DNA of 64,000 nucleotides from contig RQTK01000896.1 in NCBI GenBank assembly GCA_003991915.1, positions 92,401 through 156,400 on the forward strand, given 5' to 3'. Below are positions 12,502 through 23,200 of this stretch, piece by piece (positions within the stretch are counted from its first letter, which is position 1; every line of letters begins with the position of its first letter). Made by a program: the position numbers and the translations under genes. The stretch is from Elysia chlorotica (Eukaryota; Mollusca; Gastropoda; Plakobranchidae). The notes beneath the pieces were generated by a model that saw only the letters and a list, made by a program, of their open reading frames with translations, was not told where the DNA came from and did not search any database.

Positions 12502-14524
12502 AACATATTGAAAACTTACAATGTATAATCCATTCATATTTCAGGTCATGGTCTTGTTTGCCATCGAGTTCTTCAAACCATCTGTCAAATTATTGGCATC
12601 GAGGACCTGCATGTGAAGACTGAGGGCAGGACTGGGAACATCCAGAACGTCACAAAGGCTTTTTTCAGGGGACTCATGGAGCAGGTAAGCCACAAACCCG
12701 AGGAAGCATTTAAACCCATATTTCAGGTCATGGCCTTGTTTGCCATCGAGTTCTTCAAACCATCTGTCAAATTATTGGCATCGAGGACCTGCATGTGAAG
12801 ACTGAGGGCAGGACTGGGAACATACAGAACGTCACAAAGGCTTTTTTCAGGGGACTCATGGAGCAGGTAAGCCGCAAACCCGAGGAAGCCAATCCTTTAT
12901 CAAATTCTTTTTTCTTCATGCGATCTTGTTCCTCAATAAAGATAAAGATAAGATATTAGTCCACATGGGAAATTTGGCTTGGTTACAGAATAGAATATGT
13001 ACAGTGTATTCACAGGTTACAAAACTCACACGCATTCACACATCGTAGTGGAGCACCTGGTTTGCGGTTGATAGCTAGGGGGTCATGCTGGTCGGGTTAC
13101 CTGAGCCTCGCATTCACTCACCGACTTCAAACATGACACTCAAAACATGCATTCAGCGTATAAACTTCAAGTTACAATTTTTAAAAATGTATTTTGTGAA
13201 CTTTACAGTAGTATAAGTTTTATAAGGAAAATGTAGGAACATGTAAGTACAATTATAGACCAAAGATCGGGCTTTGTAAAAAAATTTTTTAACAGGTTGT
13301 AATTTTTTTTTTGAATCAATTAAAAAAAGTTATCGCAAAAAAATCTAATATCAACATAAAAGCAAATTTTTCATTCGCATGTGTTTCGAAGTGTTCCCAC
13401 TCCTTGCTAAAACGTGTTACCAGATTTTGTCTACTTGTGCCTGCAACTGTCTGTCTAACTTTATTGATAATCTGCGTTTGCGAGTAGGTGAGCTTGCCAA
13501 ATCTGATGTCCTTCGCTGTTCAAGGAATTAAAACACGCCTTCGCGTTGTGTGTGTGTGTTTATGCAGGAAACGCACCAGGAGCTGGCCGATCGCGTGCAG
13601 CTGAATGTTGTGGAGTACAGGCCTGAGCTGGAGTGGCTTCCCCTGCCCGTGGCAAATCCCACTTGTGGCAAGTCCAGAGACGAGCCCATCACAGAGGAAG
13701 ACTTTGATTTTGAAAACATGTATTATCAGGACGGCAAGGTAAAACTAGAAACATCAAGTTTGAAGTAAAGCCACCTGTTTATGTCAAAAGTTTCGTAGTC
13801 CTTTTTATTCTATATTCCAATATTTGTTGTTTTTTTTTAAATGAGAATCATCACTAAGGATTTTGAAAATCGTTTCTGTTCCATTTGAGAAAAATATTGT
13901 TGAGGCAAAATTCAAGTGATATCCAGATAGAGACTTTCTGCTCCAGTTGAAAAATTGAAATTTCCAATGTGTTATTTCACTAAACTTTTCTGAATCTCAC
14001 GTAAAAAAAATCTGATGATTTCTCGAATATTCATTCAATTAGAAAGTCTTGACAAAGGTGCACAATGTAAATAAACAAATATCATCATTGTAACCTTCGA
14101 TTACCCTGTAAAAGTTCCTAAATCATATGAACAAAATTCTTATAAAATTTAAGTAACAACAATCAAAAGTTTTACAATTTTTACTTGTAAATGTAATTAT
14201 TTGAGGTTTAAAACAAATTGAAATTTTAAAAAAAAGTGTTTAAGTTACATTGCTTTTACCCTCCATTAACATGTAAAGAAAGAGCCATATATATTTGAAG
14301 GCTTTGCAATTTACAGCTTGAATACTTTTTTGTGTGTTTCTCAGATCCCTTTAAAGAAAGAAAAAGATCCAATGTACCGCTACACAAAGGACCCTGTACA
14401 GTGGAAAAAATTTCTCCAGATACATAAAGACAGAAACCAGATTATGGCTCGGAATATGCGAATCATCCATGGCCTGGAACCCTCAAAAGAGGACATTAAA
14501 CTTAGACAAAAGCCTCTAAAATAG
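2659..14524 (+). CDS. MRPS5: mitochondrial small ribosomal subunit protein uS5m (MRPS5)
   Basis: A structural protein of the mitochondrial 28S subunit. Twelve exons join in phase: 2659-2740, 5666-5785, 6819-6970, 7897-7960, 8246-8280, 10147-10237, 10399-10445, 11360-11417, 11718-11780, 12545-12684, 13568-13738 and 14345-14524, giving 400 codons (human about 430). Residues 1-27 (MAMSLLRVLAQNAK...) look like a mitochondrial targeting peptide. A basic MRPS5-specific stretch follows (NAGRKRGRGRN, DLNRGQ), then SIGPPDP and FDTRVLE. The S5 RNA-binding fold has VVTGNGKGLAGFAVAKA near residues 170-190 and the S5 C-terminal fold has GHGLVCHRVLQTICQIIGI from 238. The start is the first ATG with a good context (AAAATGG). 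All introns are GT-AG. Exon 10 has a twin at 12727-12866. Human MRPS5 has a longer N-terminus, so an extra short exon between 2740 and 5666 is possible, although the direct join is in phase. Confidence 0.96.
2868..2959. repeat. (CTT)n microsatellite
   Basis: A trinucleotide run of about 30 units in MRPS5 intron 1, abutting the 5' end of a tRNA-derived SINE. The poly-glutamate frame on the minus strand is an artefact. Confidence 0.95.
2978..3242 (+). mobile_element. tRNA-derived SINE
   Basis: The head is tRNA-like, with a promoter-like A-box region near 3003-3025 and a B-box-like GTTTGAGTTC near 3036. The body has the phrases CTGTCTCATGTGTGGCAGCA and TCCACAATAGTGCTGATGTTGGA. These recur in related copies at about 3284, 24776 and 43893. 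It ends in a (TCC)n tail at 3243-3270. Confidence 0.75.
3284..3455 (+). mobile_element. 5'-truncated SINE copy
   Basis: The same body and 3' end as the upstream SINE (GAGCTGAGACAGGAGTCATG, GGCAGCACAT, AGTGCTGATGTTGGACGTTA), but without the tRNA-like head. It sits head-to-tail behind the preceding copy and ends in (ATT)n. Confidence 0.7.
6095..6170 (+). repeat. two poly-G tracts
   Basis: A run of 20 consecutive G residues (6095-6114) and another of 13 G (6158-6170) in MRPS5 intron 2, on the sense strand. Such runs can form G-quadruplexes. They are also error-prone to sequence, so the exact lengths are uncertain. Confidence 0.9.
8700..9060 (+). mobile_element. LINE 3' coding remnant
   Basis: The translation around 8745-9030 reads LLKRMKEIKTKHYGHERR, then IVEGMVESARGSGRWRISW. 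This is the pattern found just after the reverse transcriptase in many animal LINEs (tandem LLK...RKLQYFGH and IEGKVEGKRGRGRRR-type motifs). It has no intact upstream polymerase and lies inside MRPS5 intron 5, so it is a dead fragment. Confidence 0.7.
9518..9709 (+). pseudogene. acidic coding-like fragment, possibly transposase N-terminus
   Basis: An open stretch of about 63 codons beginning VDEDEGENGESDNEVETEEA and ending FAWSSQLHF before a stop, in MRPS5 intron 5. Acidic leaders of this kind occur at the N-terminus of piggyBac-type transposases, but no catalytic region follows and the assignment is only an inference. It has no splice sites in phase with MRPS5. Confidence 0.3.
12462..12499. 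repeat. (TC)n microsatellite
   Basis: A TC run of about 19 units, 45 bp upstream of the acceptor of MRPS5 exon 10. It supplies a strong pyrimidine tract close to the first copy of the duplicated exon only. Confidence 0.9.
12534..12889 (+). repeat. MRPS5: tandem duplication of MRPS5 exon 10
   Basis: Two copies with a 182-bp period each contain a complete 140-nt exon with its acceptor and donor (12545-12684 and 12727-12866). The shared block runs from CATATTTCAG to CCGAGGAAGC. The intron between the copies would be only 42 nt (12685-12726). The exons differ at two positions (GGT/GGC and ATC/ATA), both third-codon and synonymous, so each encodes the same 47 residues of the S5 C-terminal fold. 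Including both shifts the frame and hits TGA at the start of the second copy's middle, so only one can be used per mRNA. Confidence 0.93.
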
Positions 14525-14756
14525 TCACTTTGGGTGGTGGGAACAGGTTGAGTAAGACTGATGTATAGGTAAAATCAGATGCTTAGTGCCTACTATAAGG
14601 CATAACAAGTGCTATTTTTTTATGTCTCAAGTTTAAAAAACAAAATAAGTTAATATATTGGTGGCCGAAATGAACACTGCAGGAATTCTAAACAGCTCAA
14701 TGTTACTGTTAGATCCTTAACAATGATTTCTTAAGTTGTTTGCACATTGAACGTTT

Positions 14757-14818
14757 GTCCACAATATAGCCTATATGCTGACGTTAGATGTTAAACCAGC
14801 ACTCAACTGTACTCAACA
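14757..14818 (+). mobile_element. SINE 3'-tail remnant
   Basis: Only the end of the SINE family is present (CACAATATAGCCTATATGCT, GACGTTAGATGTTAAACCAG, CACTCAACT). It lies about 230 bp after the MRPS5 stop codon, possibly in its 3' UTR. An ATTAAA at 14870-14875 just beyond could act as a polyadenylation signal. Confidence 0.55.
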
Positions 14819-15256
14819 CACACATTTAACCTTTTCAAGACATTGGTACTAGCACTCTTTTTTTCCCTTATTAAAGCCTATATTTCCCAGGTGACATATT
14901 CACTAAAAGAATGAGTTATAGTAACACGTTACAAGATTTCTTGCCTTTGACCACTTTTATTTCTGAGGTTAAGTTTGACCTTACGTACTAACAAGACAGT
15001 GCTGTGCGGATCAACGCAGGGCTGTCTAGTGCCGTGTTGTGAAAGGGTTAAGTGGCATAAATGCAAATACTGTGATAAGAGGCTTGTTTGACCTAGTCTA
15101 TATAGTTTGATTTCTATTTGCATAGGAAGGGCGCATGGTTAATAAATTAAAAAAAAAAGATCATATTTAGTTGGTGTTTACGACTAGGTCTTTTTTTTTT
15201 TCCGTTCATTTTGTTTTTAAATATCCATGTCATGTTGATAGTGAGTAATACAAATA

Positions 15257-15698
15257 CAGTGGAAACCGCGTAGTTCGAATAGCTTGGGAACTGGCTTAAG
15301 TTAAACTTTGAATTAAGAGAATTCGAATTACAGAAGGGGACATACCTGAACCAAGAATGTGTGAAAATAAACTGCAGTTGCTTACCTTTTTTTGTGTGTA
15401 AAAAATGCAAATATGATAGTTTCCTATTCTTTCTTTCTACAGCAACCTTCTCCCAACCATTTCTTTTAAAGGCATATCTTAGCCAGCAATAAATAAGTGT
15501 TGATTTCTGCTTGACAGATAGTACTTTTGTATGACTTATTGGTGGTGTGAACTTCGAATTAAGAGAATCACACCATGAAAGTTTCGAATTATGAGTCTCA
15601 TTTTAATAGAGCCAAAGAGAAAAAAAAACTATTCTCTTGCAAAATTCGGTTTATGACAAATTCGAATTATCAGACTTCGTTTTGTGAGGTTTGCACTG
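15257..15698. mobile_element. pogo/Tigger-like MITE
   Basis: A 442-bp element flanked by TA on both sides. Its terminal inverted repeats are CAGTGGAAACC on the left and, reverse-complemented, CAGTGCAAACC on the right. The interior repeats TTCGAATTA motifs and has no coding capacity. TA duplication and CAGTG ends are typical of the pogo branch of Tc1/mariner. Confidence 0.75.
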
Positions 15699-16067
15699 TA
15701 GATAAAGAGAGAAAGACAGACAGGCAGAACGAGAGTGGGGAGAGAGAAACAGAGGCAGACAGACAGTCAAAACAGATGTGCATACACATAGAGAGATGGA
15801 GAGAGGGGAAGACACACATGTGTGAAAAAGAGGAAAATCTTGTTTAGGAAAGTTTTCATTTTCTTTATTGAATTATAGATGTGTTGAAAATCATTTTTCT
15901 TTGTGAATGAAGTTTGATGAGAAATATGGCACCCTCAAATCTTGAAGGTTAAGTTTTTCAATCTGAAAAATTAGTGACATTACAGATGTGGGAAAAATGT
16001 ACATCTTTATTCATTTAATTAAAAAAAAAAAAAAAATATCTGTATTAAATTATTATATGTTTTAACT

Positions 16068-16916
16068 TGTTGAAGAAATAGCTATTCACTTTTTCACAAT
16101 TATAAGTTCAAAGAATGTCTCATGCAAAAGGTGCTCGCTCTTCTCTGTGTATTGTTCAATTCTTATTGATTCTGATGAAACATAAAGCACAGTGGGCACA
16201 ATTTTTTTTTCAAATAATACCAATTACTATCTGAAAAAAAGTTCTATCCCAAGCAAATGTTTTAACTTGAAGAAATAGCTAGCTATTCACTTTTTCACAA
16301 TTGTAAGTTCAATGAATGTCTCGCGCAAAAGGTGCTTTGGCAGGTGTCTTTCAGATTGTGTATATCAGTCTTGAATAAAATAAAGCTTGTACTTTCTATT
16401 TGATTGTCATCTTCTTCTTCTTCTTCTCGTTCTCCAACACTCTCTTCAAATTTTGATCCCAGCCTGCGCAATGAAGGCTACCGTTTTCTCTAGCTCAGGA
16501 AGGGGCCCGTATAGCTTCGTGTGCATGTCTATTCTCTCCCTCCAGACTGTTTATGTGGTACAATTTAGACTAAATTACCTATCTCCAAAAAATATCAACA
16601 CAGATTATCAAACTGAAACCTCGTTTATCACTAAAAGTTACTCAAACGCTTCATAAATTGGGTGAAAGGACTGAGAGAGTTAATCGAAAGTGATGTTACC
16701 ATTTTGTTATCTTTTTCTTGGACATTGTAATATTGTATTTTTTGGTTTTTTTTTTTAAGGGTGAGAAGCCCAACGAACCAATGAACATCAATCAATCAAT
16801 CACCTGTGTGTGTGTGTATTCAATTCTTATTGATTCTGATGAAACATAAAGTACAGTGGGCACAATTTTTTTTTCAAATACTACCAATTACAATCTGAAA
16901 AAAAATTTTATCCCAA
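16068..16916 (+). repeat. nested direct duplications
   Basis: Two diverged copies about 190 bp apart share GAAGAAATAGCTATTCAC, TTTTTCACAAT and GTTCAATGAATGTCT (about 16070 and 16260). A second pair about 660 bp apart shares ATTCTTATTGATTCTGATGA, AACATAAAG and CAGTGGGCACAATTTTTTTT (about 16158 and 16818). No coding sequence was seen. It is probably a decayed repeat that duplicated locally. Confidence 0.8.
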
Positions 16917-17255
16917 GTAAGCCTGCTTAATCAACTTTAGAACACATTGGGCTGTCGCTGAATTCATTGTCCTTTAAATTTCTAATTCAACTAAATTAAG
17001 GATATTGAACTTTATGAAATTTACCCAATCATAGATAACAATTTCAAGGAATCTGTATTTGCTTTAGACCCTGTGAAGTTCACATGTGAACGAAAAAATT
17101 CATAAAATAAATTTAAACTACATGTACAAATAAATTGAGATCACACCAAAAAAACAATCGATCTGTGTTAACATGTATTTATTAAAACTGGAGGGATATG
17201 AAACCCATGTCACACATAAAAAAAAGGTAATAAAGTACATGTATTTCTTAAAAAT

Positions 17256-17371
17256 GTAAAATATATCATAAATAAAGTGTTTGATATGTTCTGTGATTTT
17301 CAATTTAGCATGGGTAAAATATATCATAAATAAAGTGTTTGATATGTTCTGTGATTTTGAATTTAGCATGG
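17256..17371 (+). repeat. 58-bp tandem duplication
   Basis: Two adjacent copies with a 58-bp period, both containing AAATATATCATAAATAAAGT followed by GTTTGATATGTTCTGTGATT and ending TTTAGCATGG. One mismatch is visible (TTTTCAAT/TTTTGAAT), so the duplication is young. Confidence 0.9.
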
Positions 17372-18839
17372 ATAAGTTGCAAATCTTTTATTTTGTTCCT
17401 CTTGAAGCGGTTATCAGCTGCATGTATAATGTTACGCCTGGGATGGAACTGGTTAGATGACACCCAAATCCACCGGCAGATTGCTGGGCTGGGAATCTCT
17501 GCATAACCTTACACTCAGCTGATTGAGGTAGGTGGTCTCCACAACTTGTAATAAGTGGTTCAAAAGAACTGATTTATTTATTGACTGATACTAAAACATG
17601 TTTCAAGTTCATGAGACTCTGATTACTGCTGCAATAAGGTAAACAAAGTTTTGTTAAATTGAAAGGCAGAAAAACATAGGGACTCCTAACAGCAATAAAC
17701 AATTCTAGATGGTGACAAAAAAATATGACTTTACTTCTTATCATTTTAATGATTCTTTTCATGAGAAAGTGAACCGTAAAATGTTGAAATTGAAATTTTA
17801 AATTAATAACAACAACTATATTATTCATTTTTATGACAACAGTTCTGGAAAAAACAGTAAACTAGTTTATACTACCCTCCAATCCAAAAATCTTTTATAC
17901 AACAGCCTATATGATGGCTCGCTAATTGTATGAGTCAAAGTATATAAACAGACATGTGGTTTTTCAAAGGTTGCTGGCTGTGTTCAACAAATTTTAACAA
18001 AGGTAGAGCTCCAAGGAAGCAAGAGGCATCAGTGAAGTACGTCAGAGGTAGACTTCTATGAGCTGACAACATTTCTAAATGACAATGGTCAAAAAGTCAA
18101 AGACAAAAAATACAATTACCTAAGATAAAAAACAAAACACAAAAAAATCCAAATGGATTCTGGATAAAAATAAGAGATTTTAAAAAAGGTATTTAACATC
18201 TGATTTATCATTTCACCTTTGAAGAGTACCATTACTCAAAAGGACAGATTACATCATGCATGTGCAGGCATAGGTCACACAAAAAAGTTATTCTTTGATC
18301 AAACCGAACACATCAAACACTACTCACAGTCACAGATACATGGCTAGTATATGTATAGTGAAATCAACAATCACTACAACACTCAATGTAGTTGAGATAA
18401 CCCTAATACCAACGGAATTCGTACTTTTGGGGTTTTATTTTTCGTCTCATTTACAAAAAAAATAAAAACACCGACACTCGTTATTTGTATTATTATAAGC
18501 CATTTGTGGGTGAAAATCACCCTGTGGCCAATAAGATAGAAAAAAAGCAAGGTCACCAGAGTTTTTTCTTTTTCCAACAGTAAACCACTCCTCGTTGTTT
18601 TTAGCCAGTGACCCTAGTAAAAGATGATAAAAAAATGTAATATGTGTATCTATCGATTGATCTAGCTATCAATTTATTTGCTTATCTGTCTAGTTATCTT
18701 TATTTTTATCTATCGACCTGCTTCTCTGCGCAAGTAAACCTTTTTTTATGTCCAGCGAGGCCTATCACAAAGATTGTTTTTACCACCCTTGACAACCTCT
18801 CTGTCCTTCTATCTTTCTAATTCTCTATCTATCGATTTT

Positions 18840-19640
18840 TCTAGGAAGAGGAAAAAGGAAAAAGAAGCAAAAGAGTAATAAAAATTAAAATAAAAAGACG
18901 AAAAACAAAATGAAGTTGTGCAAAAAGAGAAGAAGGAGAGGAAGAGTAGGATGGGGGTGTGCAGCAGGAGAAGAGGAGGTAGAGCAGGAACAGTAGGATG
19001 AGAGGAGGAGCAGCAGGAGGCAAAAGAAGGAAAATTAGCTATAGGAGGAGGCGGAAAAGGAGCAGGAGAAGGTGCAGCAGGAAGAAAATCACCAGTACGG
19101 GAAGCTGGAAGAGGAAAAAGTAGCGGCAGGAGGAAGATGAGAACCAAGAGCCAGGAGAGCAACACTAGGAAGAGCTGTAGCAGATGGAGATGGATAGGGA
19201 GGAAAATGAATTGGAGGAAGAGGAACCAGATGAGTTAGAGGTGGAGGATGAGGAGTTCAAGGATATGAGCAGGAGGAAACAGAAGGTGAGTAAGGGCAGA
19301 ATAGCAGCAAGAGGAGGAGCAAGGGAAGAAAAAGATAAAACAAGAGATGGAGCAGGTGCAGGCGGAGGAGGACATGCAGAATAAGCAGGAGGAAGAGAAG
19401 AGGGACAGGAGCAAGAGGGAGGAAGAGAAGAGGGAGGATGAGCAGGAGGAAGAGAAGAGGGACAGGAGCAAGAGGGAGGAAGAGCAGGAGAGAAAGAGGA
19501 GAAGTGGGAGGGAGGAGGAGCATAGGGATGAAGAGCAGAAGGGAGAGAGAGGAGGAGCAGGGACATAGAACAGCTACTACTACATGTATACCTTTGAAGG
19601 AGAGAGAGAGAAAGGTGGGGGGGGGGAGAGAAAAAGAGGA
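18840..19640 (+). repeat. long polypurine tract with GA-rich minisatellite
   Basis: About 800 bp in which the + strand is almost all A and G. A roughly 60-bp unit is repeated inside it around 19387-19500 (GGAGGAAGAGAAGAGGGACA and variants). Open frames on both strands (poly E/R/K one way, poly S/L/P the other) come from composition, not coding. A tract this long could form triplex DNA. It lies downstream of both neighbouring genes. Confidence 0.85.
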
Positions 19641-19987
19641 ATACATATTTTAAAATAGGATCCATTAAAAAGAATTACGCAGGTTTTTCACAGCCTGGGT
19701 GTCTTTCACCCATGAGAGGCGGTGAAAGTTTTTTTTTTTAATTTAGAAAGACAACTATATAGTTTTAAAGTGTAATGTGTATATCTGTATTTACAATATC
19801 AAAAATCAAAATATTAATTTGGTTAGTAAAAAATAGAGAAAAAAATGATCTGGTTACTAAAGACCAATAGAAATAAATTAAAACCCCCATTTAAGGGATC
19901 TCAGTAGAAAAACAAAGGAGATATGTGGGAGAAAATAAGTGGGACAATGACAAAACTACAAACATTCAGGTGATAGAAAGAAACAAC

Positions 19988-20070
19988 AGCCAGAGCCTAC
20001 AACTAGTCCAAAGGCAAACTTCAGGTGGGTCTGATTGCATTTGCCTTCTTCATGAATAGGACTGGGGCTT
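19988..20070 (-). promoter_or_regulatory. SECIS element (selenocysteine insertion hairpin) of SelL
   Basis: On the minus strand, about 160 nt after the SelL stop codon, the RNA reads ATGA (20053-20050), then 13 nt, then AA (20036-20035), then an apical CAG-ACCCAC-CTG stem-loop, then GGAC (20009-20006). Helix II pairs GAAGGCAAA with TTTGCCTTT (one G-U). ATGA and GGAC supply the tandem G-A pairs of the non-Watson-Crick quartet. Helix I can pair CCAG and CCTA with TAGG and CTGG outside it. The extra apical stem makes it a form-2 SECIS. It would recruit SBP2 and EEFSEC so that the two in-frame UGA codons are read as selenocysteine. Confidence 0.85.
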
Positions 20071-20226
20071 GTATCCTTCACCACAAAGTCAGAGATTAGC
20101 TCTGAGACACCAGAGGAAGCCGGAACACAGAAAAAAGCTTACATTTTTGTTTTAACTTACGATGTTGTTTAGGATGCTGGCAGTGCAGTTTAGGGGGTGA
20201 ATCAGAAAACTATCATGATTATAGTT

Positions 20227-23200
20227 CTAGACTGAGGTAGATTGATCACTTTTTACTCTCTTCATTGAAGGTCCTTCATCTTCAGCTAATCGAGCGACCA
20301 CAGAGAGAAGGGTTTCCACAGTGGGCCGATCGGAGGAAACCTTACTGCAGTGGGTGAACACTACTGTGCCGCTTGCATCAAGGACAAAGTCGCCACCCAT
20401 CTAAAAAAAAAGAAAAGGAAGCAAACAAGCAACAATTGTAGTCATTTTTCTTGTAAGTTTTCAACAAAAGATTAAATATCCATACTCTTAAAAAGTCACA
20501 TCTTCCATAGTTACAATAATTTACGATAATAATCGTATCATGATGGAAAGGAACCTAACTCGCTTAAGTGGTATCATTCATTTTTTATAAAACATTGGAA
20601 AGCCATAATCTATCTTAAAATATCCTTTTGTTTTTTCATTACATTTCGTAGTTTGCACATACTCAGGACTGCAATATTCGCATTACCTGCTGAGGATCAT
20701 CATGTACATTCTCCAAGGGCGTAGGAAATGTTCTCCCTGCTAGCAACTTCTCAGCATAGAAACACATGCACTCAATGCTCCAGACCTGCCAACATAACCA
20801 AATAGTGGCCCATTTTATAAATCAATCCATGGCCTTGAAGTTTGCAAATTGATATTCGGAATACAGGTAAAATTCGCTCTTACTCTTAGTCTTAATTTCA
20901 ATGAGCGTGCCTTCCCAAAAACAAGTTAAATGTTCAATTAATGTTTTTTTTAAATAATCATTTGAGTATTAATTTTTTTTAAATTAGAAAATGTAAATGC
21001 ACGTATCTTAGGGTTTTACAGAATGCAGAAAAAACAAACAACAACAAAATAATATAGAAAAATAGAATAAAAACACTGAAAACAATCCCTTTTTTGCTGA
21101 AAAAAAAAATAAACAAAAAAGGTTTACCTTGAAAACTGATCTATTTAATCCAAAAGCTTGATAAATCTGAAAAGATAAAATAAAATTCATGTCTAGGGCT
21201 AAATTTAGAAAATAAGCAAAAAGCACTGAAGCACAAACAAAAAATAAGGTAAATGGGAGTCTTCAATCCAAGACAGGTGATTTCAAGGCATTGAGTTTAT
21301 GCCCATAATATTTGTTCTTAACAAGTAACAAAATCATCTATTAAATTTAATAAGATCTTCAAGCTAGACTAAAAAAAAAAGACTTTTATTACTAGAGTTC
21401 TATATCACCAGCTACCACTTTCATCTTTCAAAAAATTCAAACCTTAAACAAAACAAGATTCAATCAAATAAAAATGCATCTCAAAATCATCCAAACAAAT
21501 GACATATTCATGGAAAAGATAAAAAACAAAACAAAAACACACACAAAAAAACGAAGAGCTATAAGCTGCACATTTTAAAATTATGAAGATATAGCAGTTG
21601 CTTTCAAACTAAAGGTAAATGAAATTCATTAGTAAGCGTATTTGTGTTCTATCTTCACATCATAGTTCTATAAATTAGCGCCTAATTATAATGGTTTTAA
21701 AATTTGATGAAAATCTTAATGAAATCTGCTCAAACTATTCAGTGAAAATTTGAAAAGATATTACTTTAGTCAATTGGTTCCCAATTCACTTAACAAAAAT
21801 GGGAGGAAATCCTTTGAAAGAATAGTTTCTAAATGATACTCCATATTTAACGATTTGGCACCTGTGATAATTAATTTGAAAAGAAGCAAACCTTCCTATG
21901 AGGATCCAATATCATGTCAAAGAAAGACCCTGTTTCCTCTAGCCACTTTTTTGCTCCATACTCCTCTCCAAACGACACTAGAAGGACCTTGCTGTTAGCC
22001 TGCGACAGATCTCCCTATGATGAGACAAGATCAGGAAAAAAACAGGATTAAGCAAACATTTTTTTTTTCTTTTTTGTTAATAACTTCTTGAACCTACCTG
22101 CCTTTATTTCTTCACAATATATAGATTTATTTCAGCTCAGATAAAATACTATCAAATCCACCTCTGTTTAAGAGATAAGATCTGGCAATCATCATAAATC
22201 AAAATTTAACTTTAAAATATAATATTGCTTCTTCAAATCTTTTTCAGTTGATATATTTTATAATTTAATATATATGCCATGTAAATTGAGCAATTTAGGT
22301 ATATGAAAAGCCTTTTGAAGGCCCATAAAATAAAATTATTCACTCTTAAAAAGGTGACATAAAGTCCCTTTGAGCATTACACTAAAGTGGCTACTCTTTT
22401 TAGCACATGAAACAAAACCTTATTGTAAAAATCACATTCTGTTATTCCAAGGCTTACCTGTCGAGTCTCCAGGTCCTTCACATGATCACGTCACGGTAAT
22501 CAGGCAAAGTGCCGCAGCAACACAAGTATGACTGAAGCTGTCCCGATGAGCGAACCTAGATTTACTAGTTGACCAGTCCTAGCATTGGTTACCGTCAGAT
22601 TGGTTGGACCTGGGTCGCCCTCGACAAGTGGTTTTACATTTGAAACCACCAACTGGCTGTCTACCTCTAGTAAAAATTCATCCCAGGATTTCTTTTGAGA
22701 CAGATGGAAAACAAAAAGAAGCTTTTTCAAAACAGAGTAGAAAGGGGTGCTCTAATTGGTCTATGTATCAAGAAAATCATCAAACCTGTTGACTAAATAA
22801 AGACAAGGTAGGCTGATGAAAATATCCAATAAATTTAGGATGCTAACAATCTAAAACTTTTCAAGATAAAAGACATTTTATCACTGTATTTTTAGATCAT
22901 TGAAAAATCAACATACATATTTCATAAAAATGAAGTTCAATTATTATAGCATTGAACAAACTTGAAAAAAAGTAACAGTTTACTCAATATGTGCTCTATC
23001 TCTTATGATGTATTATTTAAAAATGCGACAGGGGAGGGTGATGGCAGTGACACGCAACCAAAATCCTCTCCTGTCAAGGGGTTAGTGATCGCCGCGGTAT
23101 GCCAGCTTGCTGCCTCCTCTATAAGCGACTAAGGTTAAATATACTTGAATATGTCCTGTCCTATTCAACTGTGTCTGCATGTGAGGCCTTCAACCGATGC

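Noticed and set aside
12613-12798. A 61-codon ORF spanning both MRPS5 exon 10 copies
   Set aside because: It reads through the 42-nt intron in a frame that is wrong for the second exon copy. It only shows what happens if both copies were joined.
19165-19665. 166-codon Ser/Leu/Pro-rich minus-strand ORF
   Set aside because: It comes from the polypurine tract. All frames on both strands stay open there because of composition.
22500-22730. A 76-codon minus-strand ORF ending at TGA 22500, as a stand-alone small protein
   Set aside because: The TGA is a selenocysteine codon of SelL and the frame continues to the donor at 22457. The upstream part before 22691 is intron.
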